The position numbers and the translations under genes are program-made. A stretch of 64,000 bases of DNA, from the NCBI GenBank assembly GCA_022885665.1, contig JAGQDJ010000263.1, positions 62,001 to 126,000 on the forward strand, in the 5' to 3' direction. This stretch comes from Triops longicaudatus (Eukaryota > Arthropoda > Branchiopoda > Notostraca > Triopsidae). The notes beneath the pieces are model-generated. The model was not told the origin of the DNA. It searched no databases and worked only from the letters and a program-made list of their open reading frames with translations. Within the stretch, counting starts at the first letter, position 1; each line of letters starts with the position of its first letter. Below, in pieces: positions 23,868 through 62,800 of this stretch.

Positions 23868-26800
23868 TCTATCTTTCCTCGCCTTTTCGCCCCTTCTCTG
23901 TCTACGATTCCAACGCTACAAATTAGAGAATCCCGGTCAGGTCCCCCCGAAATCCGCCTCAACGAAGCGTCCGTGACTTGAACTAATCAGTCAATCCTTT
24001 TCGAACACACACTCGTAGACACACTTACGGCTGTCTTCTTGTTGTCCTTGGCGACAGAATTCAGTCGCGTAAAACAGAACAAACTGAACGGAAGGCGTCG
24101 ACGTGTGGAGAGCAGGAGAAAATCGTCGTCACACGCTACGAATCGGGTGTCGGATACTGTCAATTCAACCAAAATCAGACACCACACTTCTCGTCATGTC
24201 CTCGATTGAATCCCCCTTACACGGAATGTCCACTCACACTCTTCAGCAAGCCACAGTTCCAACTCCACGATTCCTAAAAAAGTATACAAGACGAACGGAT
24301 TAATACTGGCGTCAAATTCCTTGTGACGACAAAATAAGGGAAAGAACACATTTGAGAGCACCGGAGTGATTGCTGGAGAGCACAAGCGAGTGATAAACAA
24401 CAAAACGCCTTTTCTTCCCGAAGGCTGGAGTGGTTTACTTCAATCTTCGCTAGGGATTTGGTCGGGAACGAACGTTAGGGAAACTCCTTACAGAAAACAG
24501 GCTTGACTTAGGTAAACTTTACTCGAGAAGCAGACTTGAACTCCAATGGAAAAGGTCAATAATGCAAAGAATTTGATAATTATTAAAAAAAGGCTTAACT
24601 TACACTCGTGCCATCGCATGCCATATAAAAAACGTAAGTCATGTGATTCTCAAAATATGGTATAGCTTTGGCTTACGATAAAACGCCTGTTTTACACAAC
24701 ACGTAGAAAACTAAGACTTACGCGAGGTTTTTCTAGCATTTCCCTTATGGTTTTTTATATGTAGTTTTTGCAATTTGCTTGAGGATTTCAAAATTCCCAA
24801 CTATCACATGCATTTGACTTAAGCTGGGACTATTTTACATGTTAAAATTAATAATAGTACCATAAATTATTAATCAAAATTTGCACAATGAATGATGTTT
24901 TCCAATATAAATAACTTCTCCATTTAAAAGGAATAAAATCTAGGATTAAACTAAAGTTAGCTAATCCTACTAGGAAAGGCGACAAACATATTTATCGTCG
25001 GTTAGTTGCAATGGTAGTTTATTATGATACATTTACTAAATAAGAGTTTGAAAGAGGTTTTTTATGTAAGTTGAGTTTTATTTTTCTATCACCGCTAAGT
25101 CGAGGTTTGTATTTAACACATCTCGAGTAGGCTTTTTTTAAAAAAAAGTTTATGTACCGTAAAATTATCTGGCAGCTACGTCAAGGAACCTGAGACAATA
25201 AATGAAGCCAGTAGTGAACGTAGAACGAGAATTGTAACGGGGAATTTTAGTTATTCATCTATACCCACATACGTGATAAGATAACACTTGGCAAGGACAC
25301 ATTTACTCAAGAGATGTTGAGAGCTGCATTCTTGAGCTAAATACTAGGGCATAGCTTTCCTAAAGAAAGATTAGGGCTATTAAATACAGACCAGCTTTCT
25401 TTAAACCTTTTATTCCCTTGTAAGATGTTTTACTAAATTGGTTTGTTACTAATGTCCAGATCGCTAACCTATAGAAGTCACATGGGAATATTAATTTCTT
25501 TTCAACGCATAACCAAATTAGTTCTGGGATTAAACGTGGGAATAGAAAACTAACACAGATTTACTTGCTTTCGGAGATCTTCCGGATTAGAAGAATTTAT
25601 GCGTTTAGGGCTTGCCAGCACAGTCACGGTCGACGAAGAGGTTTCTCAAGTTTGTGACGCTCCTTTCGGCTAACGTCCGGATATCGATAGTAAAACTGCT
25701 TTTACTTCCTGGGTAAGATCACTACACGGGAAAAGGGGACAAATTTAGGACTATCACTAACCTGGTCACCGCAAAACAACAACTGTCTCACCCACACAAT
25801 CGTTTTGACAGGCCCAAAGAAGCCAAACGGAAATAAAGCTACGCGAGCTAGCCACCACGCCCTTGTGGCAGCACTTCCCAAAGGACTAATTTAATTATGG
25901 ACAGAGGGCTAGACCGAACATTTTGAGACAAGTTTGAATCTGCAAATAACGCAGACAAAATTATAGACGACTATGTAACTGCTGATGCGATTTCATGTCT
26001 TAAGTTTCTATTTTTTTCTTGCAAGGTACCCATTCACTTCATTTTTAAGAATTGTTAGAAAAGAGAACTTTTTGAAAGACTGCCTTTCCCCCGTTGCAAT
26101 CTAAGTAGGCGGTTTCAGCGCGAATTGTAACGCGGCAAACGCCCATCCCAATCGAGTCGATTTTTCTGTCGTTCGTTTCTTCGATATATTCGGCACCATT
26201 CTCTATACTTAAATTTAGTCTTGATCTAGAGAATAACAATAAGTGAATTAAGCTTAATTATTAGCGCACTGAAACACTAAAAAACACGTATTTATTTGGT
26301 TACGTTGTTCACGAAACAACGCAATTTTAAAGTTACTTTTCCCGCTTACATTATATTGGACGAACTTTGAATGGCTTTGCACCTTAAAAGCATGATATCG
26401 TTTATGAAGAGTGACATTGCCAGGACACACAGTAATTCGTTCCTAAAATAGTCTATTTTATGCCATAACCCTTTCTGAAGTCGCGAATTAACTAGCTGTA
26501 AGAGTTGAGAATTACGTACTACATGCTAGAGATTAAGTGCACCTTTTGTTCTTTGCTTGTCTAATGCTCGGATTCTCTCTTTGTGAGCTTAATATGTAGT
26601 GCGGGATTTTCCTGGAACCCAAGACACCTATAAGACAACGCTGTACTACAAAGCAAGAAAAGATACGTGCGAGTATGCCTACCACGCACTTTGGATGCAG
26701 GAAATGCATGTAAGATTTTTCAACTATTTTTAAATCTGTACAACCGATAAGCGTTACGCGAACAAGGCTGGTGACCACAGACTTGCGGTAAATAAGCTGA

Positions 26801-27050
26801 TAAGGAAGTAATGCGACTGAGATTCGCGCATGACACGATGCGTCATGACTGTTGGAACAGTTGAAACTCGGAAATTACAAGTTCTGCTGTAATTCGATTA
26901 ACAATATAGACTACAACACAAATGCCAGAAACCTTACGTTGAACTGAATCTTTCATCGACATGACTGACTTACACAATTAAAGCGTAAAAGAGTACGAAA
27001 CACAGTACAAAGTTTAAAATAAAGTTAAGGTTCCAAGACAATCAAAAAGA
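23868..27050. other. Intergenic: syndapin 5' flank and Ric8a 3' flank
   Basis: About 3.2 kb. The first few hundred bases next to the syndapin ATG (23868-24500) are less AT-rich and probably hold its 5' UTR and promoter. The rest is AT-rich with short, unrelated open frames. I see no gene, tRNA or transposon. Confidence 0.5.
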
Positions 27051-29329
27051 TCAATCTTCGTCGGTATCAGAGCCATCCCGATTGGGCTTGGTGAAGTTGG
27101 AAATTTTTGCAAATTCGTCGCGAAGTTGAAGTACATGTTCTATGGGTACTGGCCTGCCATGTTCATCAACACCGCAAGGTTGAATAGCTCCTGACCTAAA
27201 AAACAAAACAAAAAATCAATTCAGATTTGCGATAAGAACTGCTTGAAGAGGTAAAAGCGTTTGGGAAACCTTTGAAGTTTATCCAAGGCATTTATAAGTT
27301 GTACGGCCTCGTACTCCTTCTGTTCTTCCGTCATGCCGTCAGTGGGATTCGGCTTTTCTCCCCGGTAGCAGCCCACGATTGGATCAATTCTAAGGCAATA
27401 CGAGCAAGAAAAGTCACAAAAAGGACAAAAAAGACAAAAGGTTTCGCTTACTTATCTGCATAACGTTGATATTCTTCAGTTTCGCTGTCTTCAGAATCCG
27501 TCGAGTCTTCTACTTTGACCTTTGGAGTCAGTAAACATCCGTTGGCTAAATGACCAGCAAAATTGCCGTAACCCGTGTACTTAATGGCGCGGTCGACTGT
27601 CAAACAAAGAAATTAATAACGAAAACAGTGTTACAGATAAAAGAAAATAAATAGCTCGATTGTCTTCAACAACGTTATTTCAATTATTGTTATCTTTCTT
27701 AACTAGGTTTAAATTCTATCTCGATTACCTCGAATAATTAGCTTACCATCTCGTTTACACAGTATGAAAAGGAATTCGGCAACAACTCCGGTAATTTCCG
27801 GGACGAGTGACGTCAAGAATTGACAAAGTTTGTTTCGCAACTGGGTCCCTTCTTCCGGTCGGTGCAAAACGTCCTTCAAGGGAGGTAACACTCTCATGCG
27901 CATGTATCGCCTCAAAACGCGATAATTGTTGCACATTTCACATAAAATTACAAGGATAGGGTTAAGGATCTCTCGTGATCTTTTGGCATCTTGCTGCAAA
28001 ATAGAAAAAAAATAAAGGCAATGATTTCTTTGTCTGGCTAAAGAAATATTACGTGATCCAATCGCTTATCTAGGAAATTCAACAGGACATCGATAGCACT
28101 CATGTCCAGTTGGTTGATAACTTGTTTCGCTCGAACGTTTTTTCCTGGTATTATGCATGGTGGAACGGTCAAGTGTGCAAAACACTCATACGGAACGAAA
28201 TTAAGGAGATCAACACAATTCCTAGGTGCAAAAAATAGTTAGTTTAGGCGATAGAGCGGTAAATTGATTTTACTTGCGAAGGTCTTCTTGATTGGGCGCT
28301 ATATGAAGTAGCAGCGAACGAATGACTTTAACTACTTCGTCGAACTGTGTTTTATCTTCCAGATAGCGCTGATCAGGAGAAGGTTCCCGATGAAGTAAGG
28401 AATGGGCCAAGTTGCAAAAAATTTTGAGAATTTCCGATATCAGAACCACTTGCTCCGACTTAAAAAAAAAGACGGTAAGTTTGTGGCCAACATGTAAAAA
28501 GACATCATTACTGTGAAAGTGCTTGAAGCTTCGCAATGTGATGAAATTACGCTTAACAAGCTTGGAATGACGCGTAACTCGTTTCTTAACCTGGGTCTAT
28601 ACAAGAATACATTTGAAGTTGCCAAATTAAATCAAGATATTTTTTCTTACCTGAGCTCTGGTCTAAGAGCACTCAGCAGAAAAAGGATACGTAAATCGTT
28701 TAAAGAAATGTCATGGGTGTTCTGTAGCTTTTCTTGGCAGACCCGTTTCAAAATACCTTCTGGTACATGAGCTTTGACGCAAAGAGTCTGGCCTTTAGGG
28801 CTGTTGAAGACAATATTATACAAACACTTCTGAGCCTCTACTACGACTACAGAAATTAAACAAGTAAATAATTGTTTTCAAAACTTTTTAATTTCCTTAC
28901 TTTCTTCAGATGAAATGTTGGTTGCAGCTTCCGATAATCCGGCGTAGTTAGCTAAAGTTTCTATCAAGTCTTTGCTCAGAAGATCGTCTAAATCCTTTTT
29001 ATCACGACTAAATAAAGTGAAAGTAAAAATATAATTAATTTCATAAAAAGAAGCCTTAATCTTACCAGAGTGATTTCAGACTTTGCAAGCAGCTTATATG
29101 ACACGCAGACAATTTCTCATCTTGAAGAACCTTCAACAAATCCGACCAAATTTTCTGTCGACGAGAAAAGTCTCCAAGGAATTGAAATGTGGTGCTGGTA
29201 CCATACTAAGTTACATAAGAAACAGGTAGTTCTTTAACTCAGTCACGTAAACACAAATACCTGAGTTATGAAATTTTCTAAGGATTTCTGCACCGCGGCG
29301 GGATCACCACTTGAAAGATTTTCGAGCAT
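27051..29329 (-). CDS. Ric8a: Ric8a/synembryn, chaperone and exchange factor for G-alpha
   Basis: Eleven exons on the minus strand: 29329-29261, 29205-29066, 29007-28901, 28846-28651, 28596-28512, 28458-28274, 28221-28053, 27993-27747, 27596-27452, 27389-27270, 27195-27051; 535 residues, near the family's usual length. It is an all-helical armadillo-like protein; matching blocks include EAQKCLYNIVFNS, LRILFLLSALRPELR, VPYECFAHLTVPPC and GYGNFAGHLANG. An acidic Ser/Thr stretch at ~429-441 lies where CK2 phosphorylates vertebrate RIC8A, and the C-terminus (GSDTDED) is also acidic. RIC8A folds and activates Gi/Gq/G12-type alpha subunits in the cytoplasm; fly ric8a acts in asymmetric cell division. 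It is divergent from FRG1. Confidence 0.93.
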
Positions 29330-30009
29330 GGTTGGGAATTAAAAACCCTGTATAACAGTAAAGGTGGTACAAAAGAATACTTAATACTAAGTTTTACTTC
29401 TTACCTGCGTCAAGCAACAGTTTCCAACCCTTGCGAAAACTGAATTAGTAAATGAACCGGCAAATCACTTGTCAAGTGTTGTAGTGTTTTGTAAACATTC
29501 TTGGAACTCGAAAAATCTGCGGGGTGCTAGAATTCTCGCGCACGGTGCACTAGTAATACGCGGAAGCAAAAGGCAGCAATTGGAATAAGTTAATCTTTGT
29601 CGGCTAGCTGGCCTGTGTTACGGAGACAATGATCTGACCTGCACTAATTCGCTTGCGTGACTTTCTAAATTGAATCAACGCCGCTACATCTCTATATCTA
29701 TAGCTTCATGGGCGAGTAATACAAAAATGAAAATTGTATGTACTAAGTATAACTGGACATTTCTCGATAGTAAAGTTATGCATAGTAAAAAGCAATATCT
29801 CCACAAAGTAAACTTTAAAACAAAAGCCAAGAAAATTTGTATTTAAATGAACATGTCCATCGTATGATAGACAACCAAGAAAATAAATTTAATTTTCAAG
29901 ACCCTCACGCCATCTATTATCTCCATTTCTTTATCGCAATCGAGCGTTGTTTGCAACGGGTAAGGATCGTTTGTAAACACTGACCAAGTGATAACAAAAT
30001 CTATACGCC
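29330..30009. promoter_or_regulatory. Shared 5' region between Ric8a and FRG1
   Basis: 680 bp lie between the two divergent start codons, so both 5' UTRs and promoters must lie here. The central part is AT-rich (TATATCTATAG near 29693). No specific factor site can be assigned by eye. Confidence 0.45.
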
Positions 30010-31068
30010 ATGTCAGAATACACCAATGTGAGATTAGGCAAACTGAAACTCAAAGGCGTTAAAGAAAAGTAACGTATACCTGGTCCTTCTATTACTAGCT
30101 TTTTACTAATTGTTTGCCATTGTTTAAGGTCTCATAAGAAACGCAAACACAAGAAAGACAAAGTACCCAGCGAGGACAAGAAAGCGGAAGCAGAGGAGCT
30201 ATTGGATATTGAAAAGCACGGTGGCTGGCGTGCTGCTAAGAAAGCTGAAGACATCGTGGGATCTGTTGCCATTGAATTCGGCAAAAATTGCTATGTTAAA
30301 GCACTTGATACGGGCCTATTCACTCTAGGAGCTCCGCACGACGATGGTTAGTCTACCATGCTTTGTATGCATCCCAAAATTAAAACTTCGTTTTTTGTTT
30401 AGGAGACGGTCCCGCTCCAGAAGAAATATTGACAGCAATTGTAATTAGCGAATCACGCGTAGCTTTCAAATCGGGTTATGGAAAGTACGTTGGGATAGAT
30501 AAATCAGGCACCGTCATTGGTCGGTCAGATGCCGTAGGTCCCATGGAGCAATTCGAGCCTGTATTCCAGGTAATCAGCTTTATATTGTAATTAATGTTGC
30601 CTTATTCGAAGTTTTATATATTGAGCGAATGGTATTGTGTTGTAATGTTACGCCTTACGTTTAAGGATTCAAATTATGTAATGGAAAGTACAGTGCATAT
30701 TTGTTGTATTTCAGGAAGGAAAAATGGCTCTGATGGCCAACAATGGCCGGTTTGTTCGAGTAGACGAGGAAGATGATGGTATAGTAGCTAAAAATGCCCA
30801 AGCAGGTGCTGGTGAAATGCTGTGCATCCGTTGTAATAAGACCCTAGAAACGGATAAACCAGAATCCTCCGTTCCTGCAGAAGAACAAGGAAATCTCGCT
30901 CAGGTTGAACTCAACTATATAAAGAAGTTCCAAAAGTTCCAAGACAAACGCATTCGCATCTGCGACGAAGACCGGCAGAACGTAAAGAAGGCAAAAACAG
31001 AAGGTAACTTGCACGAAGTCTTATTAGACCGTCGCAGCAAAATGAAGGCCGATCGTTATTGCAAATAA
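30010..31068 (+). CDS. FRG1: FRG1 protein, nuclear RNA/actin-binding trefoil protein
   Basis: Four exons, 30010-30068, 30129-30346, 30403-30569 and 30715-31068, give 265 residues, about the length of vertebrate FRG1. The N-terminus MSEYTNVRLGKLKLKG is typical. A basic nuclear/nucleolar signal follows (SHKKRKHKKDK, ~21-31). Residues ~50-190 form the fascin-like beta-trefoil (GGWRAAKKAEDIVGSVAIEF, GKYVGIDKSGTVIGRSDAVG, then EQFEPVFQEGKMALMANNGR). A lysine-rich C-terminus continues (YIKKFQKFQDKRIRIC). FRG1 is found in the nucleolus and with spliceosomal complexes and binds F-actin in other animals. The gene faces the matrix gene tail to tail, with 208 bp between stop codons. Confidence 0.94.
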
Positions 31069-31098
31069 TATTTTTTCCTTGAAATTTTGCATAAAACA

Positions 31099-31104
31099 AT
31101 AAAT
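31099..31104 (+). terminator. Polyadenylation signal of FRG1
   Basis: AATAAA lies 30 bp after the FRG1 stop codon on the sense strand. Confidence 0.5.
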
Positions 31105-31276
31105 GACTTAAGATACAACATGAGAGACTCGTTATGGACAGAAAGAATAATTTATGCTCAAGAATCTTTGGATAATTTACAAAACATGGCTGTGTATGTA
31201 CTCAGTATCCTAGCAAACAAAATCTTTTCCAAAAAACATGTCACGTTGAAATTGCCACATTTTGCTCCGCTTAAGT

Positions 31277-56846
<25,570 letters not shown>

Positions 56847-59800
56847 AATCTGTGCCAACTGAGAACTCGAAACTCGACACATCTGTGCACAAGTGGCACT
56901 CCAGGAATCAGTAAGCCTACCGGGAGTATTTCGACCGTTGACAATTTACACAGCCTTATGAGACACACTTGTAAAGTCTTCGTGACGCCTCGTGCAGCCA
57001 CCTTTTCTTCTTTTTTACACGCGTTCTCTTACAACACAAAAATTCAAAAGCTGGAAGTCTTGAGGCACAAAGTATAGAAGGACCAAAAAATAAGTCCAGC
57101 GTCTCGGCGTTTTCGGTTTCGCTATGGGCAAATGGGAAGCTGGTGGTCAAAGGAGCTTTGAGGTCTGTCGCTCAGCTATCTTAATGTGTTTACATTTATG
57201 GGAAGTCATTGAAACATCCGAGTATCTTTAGCCCAATAAAAAATGACACTATTTCACCCCACTCGAGCCTGTACGCAGAAACACATACACATACACAAGC
57301 TTAACGATTCGTACTCGTCCTTAATGGGGATCGTAAAACCCAAACACAGAGAAGGAGAGCCGTCACACACCGTTTAACTCCTTTGGCCCTTGCGAATTAT
57401 TTAGCGACACCCATTTCTCATGATAAACTACTTACACATTCCCATCCAATTTTTCTTTAATCCAGTAATGTTGAGTTATATTTTCTTCAGTCACAAATCT
57501 TCTTGTGACACCTTCAATGGTAATAAGACTGACTTGATCGCGGAACTGAGAAAGAAATACACATCGCGCACCCCCAGTTCACCGTGCATTGGAAAACCTG
57601 TACAGATCTCCTTGGGTTGCTCGGCGGACTGCGACTGAAGAGCAAGCTGCTTACACCCAACGGTTTATATATTCCAGTCCGGTAAGATACGGTAGGAAAC
57701 CAGAACGTGTGTGTGTGCCCCGTCTTTTCTCTTCCACAGATTCGCGCCATTGGAAGAGTATGAATTAATTGCAATTGTCCCCATCCAGCACCAACGGTAA
57801 TAGCACACTTCCCAGAAGTCATGTCAGCTGCATTCGTTCTGCTTAGGCGCAGAAGGACTTTTTGGGATGAATCATGTGTGCGAATTGGACAATTAAGCGA
57901 ATTGATGGCTCGTAAGATGAAAAGAGGGGGGATCGAAAAGCGAGTCTTTGGACGACTTGGACATGGACAGTTAAGGAAATACATTTGATACATGGGTACA
58001 TCTGCGCGCATATATATGATACGTCAAGAAACGTATCAGCCGACATGGCCGAAACGGCATAAAAAAACTTGGGACATTCTATAAGACATTAGTACTGTCC
58101 AAGATTTTTTTATCCATTTTGTTTTTACTTTTTGGGACGAGTTTGGATGTCTCTCTTGGGCTCAGAGCCTTCACGTATAGTTAATACTTTGGAATGAAAA
58201 AGACTGGCTTCGGGGAGAGATTATAAGAAGTACAAAATGTCTAAGCCACATTCGGTGTGTGTCTGTGGCTTTATCGTGTCCAAAGCGATTTTTTTCTGCA
58301 TTGCTGGACGTATACGGCGAACTCAACAAACCCTTAACTGTCAAGCGAGTCTATCCAGCCCAATAACGTCTTTGAAAACCTGTAACTTCCCATCTAGTGG
58401 CTGTTGCAATGCCATGGCAGAAATTTGCTTGGGCTCTTATGGGTTTTACGTACACTGACCAAACATGGGTACTTCTTGTGGTTCTTTTAAACCAGAACCT
58501 TGTTTTTCGCTTACCTAAGCCACGCCGGTTAGCTTTCTAGCTAATACCATGTTTTGCCCCTTTTTTCTAATACGCCTTAGAATGAATAATTAATTAAACG
58601 TAGAGGCTAAGCTTTATGCCTGTTTATATCAATACGGATATGGAAGAAAAAGTCTTCGATCATAAGTGGGTGGCCTTCGAATCCCTTCATAGTTCCTAGG
58701 GAAGACTACGCTCTTAAACAACCAGGAAAGACATGCTAAGTGTCTTGCACCTACGAATACATGAAATAATTTTCCGAGCCTCAACATGGCGTACGTGGCT
58801 CTCACATACTCAACATTCCGAATGGATCTTTCCGAAGAAGTGAAGCTGGCTTTTTTTCTGGTAAGAAAGTTTTGGGTGTCTAGTTTTTTCCTACATCTTA
58901 CGAGCGGTCCTGTTCAGCAGCTACGCCCCTTTCTGTACCTTTTGGAATGATCTAGTTTTATTTGGTCTAGTTTTTAGTGTTTCTCCGATGGGGGCTTTAG
59001 TCAGAGTGTTTTGCCTTTTCTCTCAATGTTAGGTCGATGGAGCGTCGCGTGCTTTTCTGGGATGATTATCAGCGTAAAAAACCACGCTTTGCAGGTTTCC
59101 TGCCTGACTGCAATCGACAATAGACCTCAGTTGGCCAGCAAGAAAGTTAATTTAGCAAGAAACAGAGTATCGTAGCTTACCGAAGGGACCAGCATGATGG
59201 GTCAAGCTCCCTAAACGAAAAGCGAAAACATTAATCTGAGAAAGGTTTTTTGCCCAAATTTGCAGCTTGTCTGCCTCTTGTCTCATCCCGTTGGTAATCT
59301 CATCGAAATGTGGAACGAAATGGAACTTATCCTCCAGTTTATTTGTCTTTAAACGGCCGTAAGGGAATTCTTATACTGTTACACCAAACTTCCTCTCCTG
59401 ACTATGGCACAAGGATAGAAGGGCGCGAACATAGGAACTTGCGCGGTGCAAAATTCATTGCCACGGGGCTTCCACAGCGAGTACAGCTAGATCCCTCGTT
59501 CGCACCACGTTTTTTTCCCCCTAGAGATTGGGAGACGTGTACAAGATAAGTAATATAAGGTGGACACAATATTGAGCCATAACTGATACTTCAATTATGA
59601 GCAAAGGTCATTGAGTCTACCTTGCTTTTCTGATGGCTCCTTTATTGCAACATTTGTCAAGTCCTTTCCTGGTATGCCCAATCTTGGCAAGTGGCTCTCA
59701 TTCTATCAGCGAGCGAAGAATCAAAGGAGTTGACAGGGCTAAGGAAAAAATAAAATGAAAGAACCTAGCCCAGAGTGCTATTTTATGGTCTGGGTTGCTT

Positions 59801-62800
59801 TCTGCATTCTTGGCTGGAAAACAGGTCGATAAAGGTCACGCAACCGCAACCCCTGGAAAACAATCAAGTGCGAAACGTCCCCAACATTTTAGGCTCGCTT
59901 CGGCTCCGAAAGCTAGCACTTTATTGAGAACCCGTTGACTCAAGTTAACAAATCTAAAGGCTGACCCAAAGCTCCTTTTTAGGTTGGTTTTGGTCTAATA
60001 CGCGTAGAACTCGATCCTTGACCTCGGACGAGGATGACTGTCGATACGTACCGAATTGTAGTTTTATATACCTGTCTTAAATAATCGGGCGACCTGCTGC
60101 GAGGAGAACTTGACGCGAGCATTGCTTTACAACCCCCAGTTTAATGCAATCATGAAAAGTCTAGGATCGATCTATCACCGATTTATGACTTCAGAGAGAG
60201 TGTCCTATAAAAAGCACATTCCGCGTCTCCGTAGCAGGAGTATGCACTCAATGTGTGAGTAAAAGATAGGGAGCCGTTTTGTAGAAAAGAGTTTGGTTTT
60301 GTGGTCCGTTTCCCCCTTCTTTTTCTATGGGCAACGTAAAAACTTAAAAGCGTATGCCTATGGAAATATTGCAGGGTTCTATGAAACCCAGTGCTCATGA
60401 AAGATGTATAACCATGCTCGCTTCCATTATGATGAGCACGACCTGCTTTTAGCAGCCCTCAATATGTACTACAAGCCTACACACAAAGTTCGTCTAAATG
60501 GTTCCGCGAATCTTGGATAAAAAAGACTTCCCCCAAACCCCTGGATTTATCACAAAAACTTGGCTACGCAAAAACTTCGTGGATACCGGAAATGTTTCGC
60601 GACAGCTGGGAATGACGCCGGCTGTTAAGCGTCTCGGCTATTGTGTTATAGTTTTGTCCGTAAGACAGAAAGAAAGTTTCAATAAACGTTTTCAAAGTCC
60701 TCTTCCTGCTTGCAAAGATATGATCTACTTTTTTTTTTTTTTTTAAAAAAAGAGTAATGTTCTATTTATACAGCGTTTTTGCATCTCCTTGATTCTTTGT
60801 ACTCTCATTCATCCCGCCGCGGTGATTTAAGGAGTAAAACGCTGGTCGGGTTATTTATAGCCTTTCGTCGTGGTTGTTGCTTTTCTTGCGTTGAAATTGT
60901 TTTGCCCCGAAATGGAGTAGATGCAAGAATTATTGCCACTTGACGGGTAACTATCGTTCAGTAGCCTATTTGGGAAATGTTAACATATGGCACTCGTGTC
61001 AAGTGATAAACGACCCAAGGAAAGTTTCAACCCACTGAATCGAAGGAAATATTATGCATGTCTTTGGAAACCGCTGTTTCGTCATTCCTCGAGCGCATCA
61101 GGTTGGAGTTCCGTCTTCCGGGCGCTAAATAGCAAAAGAATTCTGCTAGGGATCATAAATCAACGCTATTTTCAAATAATGGTCAAGGACAATACATTTA
61201 CTTCTCTGCGATCATCCGCTTTGTCACTTTTCATTCTTTCCAATATTAGACAAAGTACTGGCCTGACAGTGCCTATAAAACCTTTCCTTCAGGCTGAAAA
61301 GAAAGTTCAAATGTCATAAGAAAAAGGTTGAGTTTTCAAAAGAATGTAGGGTAACAACGAATGTTTTGTACGTGCATGTTTTTTTAATGAAAATTATTGA
61401 CTATTGATAGAGTGTGGGCGTAGGGACAGGTAAGAGATTTGTTAGTTTGGTATTTTCTTTTTCTTGTTTTGGGTTAAAAAAGTAAAAAAGTGGCAGTGTT
61501 ATTGCATGTCCTGATTTGGAAATATCCTAGTATTGTTCGCTAGAAAAATGGATCCCATCATTTCCAGCTGAGGTGACCGCTGCCTTTTTATTTGTGAGTC
61601 AATGACTGCAATTCCTTAGATAGACAAGTTCAATTTGATTATCTAGTAGTGTCTTCGTCTTACATATTTAAGATGCTATTTTTCACGGGCTTATCTTCTC
61701 CAGCCACGAAAGTAATGTATCGATGTCCAAACAAGGCCTCGTTTGTTTCAAGAGTGTGAAATTATGACCCTGGAAGCCTGGCTGGTTAATTAATAGAAGA
61801 GGAATTTTCCTCCGCGACGGGCAACAGTTCGTTCTACTGCCTATAAGCCAGGAGCGGCCAAGCGTGCTATGCATTGTAAGCATAAGATGGCGTTGAGGCT
61901 CAGTATTAGGCGGGCGTTGGTTTGGTCAGGTTAAAAGCGTCAACAAATGAGTCTACTGGTGCGAAAGTGAAAGGGGGAATTGTTTTGATTCCGGGATTTT
62001 ACAGACGACAGATTAAGGTAATATTATATAATAATATTTAGGTTAACTGTTGTGCCGAGTCTCCACGGCTACAATTTTTTTTGAAGCGGCCCAGTTTAGT
62101 CTTCCAATGCTGTCTGTCTATGCAACAGTTTGATCCGAGCAGAGTTGGCTGTGTGTTTGTTTATGTAGGTCGTGTCGATCTCATAATATTTATTGTTGTT
62201 TTGTTATTACATGAAGACGTGGACTGGACTTCATTAAAACGTCATTGTTTCGTGCTTTGGGCTTACGGTGGATATTTTTGAAAAGGAAATAAAACGGCTG
62301 AAGCGACATCGCAAGTTGCCGTCTTCCCAGCATCATGTCGCGGCAGGATAAAAAGGGAATAGTAAGTAGTTTATTTTTGTCCTCATGTCCTAATTTGGTT
62401 CCGTAGTCCAGCCGTGGCACTAATAACGCACTGACCACGCATAGAGTATGATTCCTAAACTTCGAATTAAGAAAAGACATTGAAGACGCAAAAATTCATT
62501 GGGGGAGAAAGTGAGGAGGTGGGAGGCTGACGAGGTGTGCCACCTGGATAAGTGGGTGCGATCCACTTTGCATAATGACGTCACCTTTTATTCATCGAGG
62601 GAACCCAAGCTCTCTACACAGCTGCATGGAGATGTGTGTAATCGTTGCACTGTACGTCCTTCTAGCTGAAACAAAAGAGACCCGAGAAAAATGCTTGCTT
62701 GGGTCTCGGGACTTACAGTTCGTGAAACCTTCCAACACATTTAGTCATTCTTATGCAAATGGGTGCGTGGTTCAGCCAAGTAAACTCACGTGGGCATTCG

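Noticed and set aside
57514..58011. 165-codon minus-strand frame upstream of the matrix gene
   Set aside because: No domain, no signal peptide and no phase-compatible link to the first coding exon at 56846.
62684..62714. Small inverted repeat around GAGACCCGAG and GGGTCTCGGG
   Set aside because: Stem of only about 7 bp with two competing pairings; common by chance.
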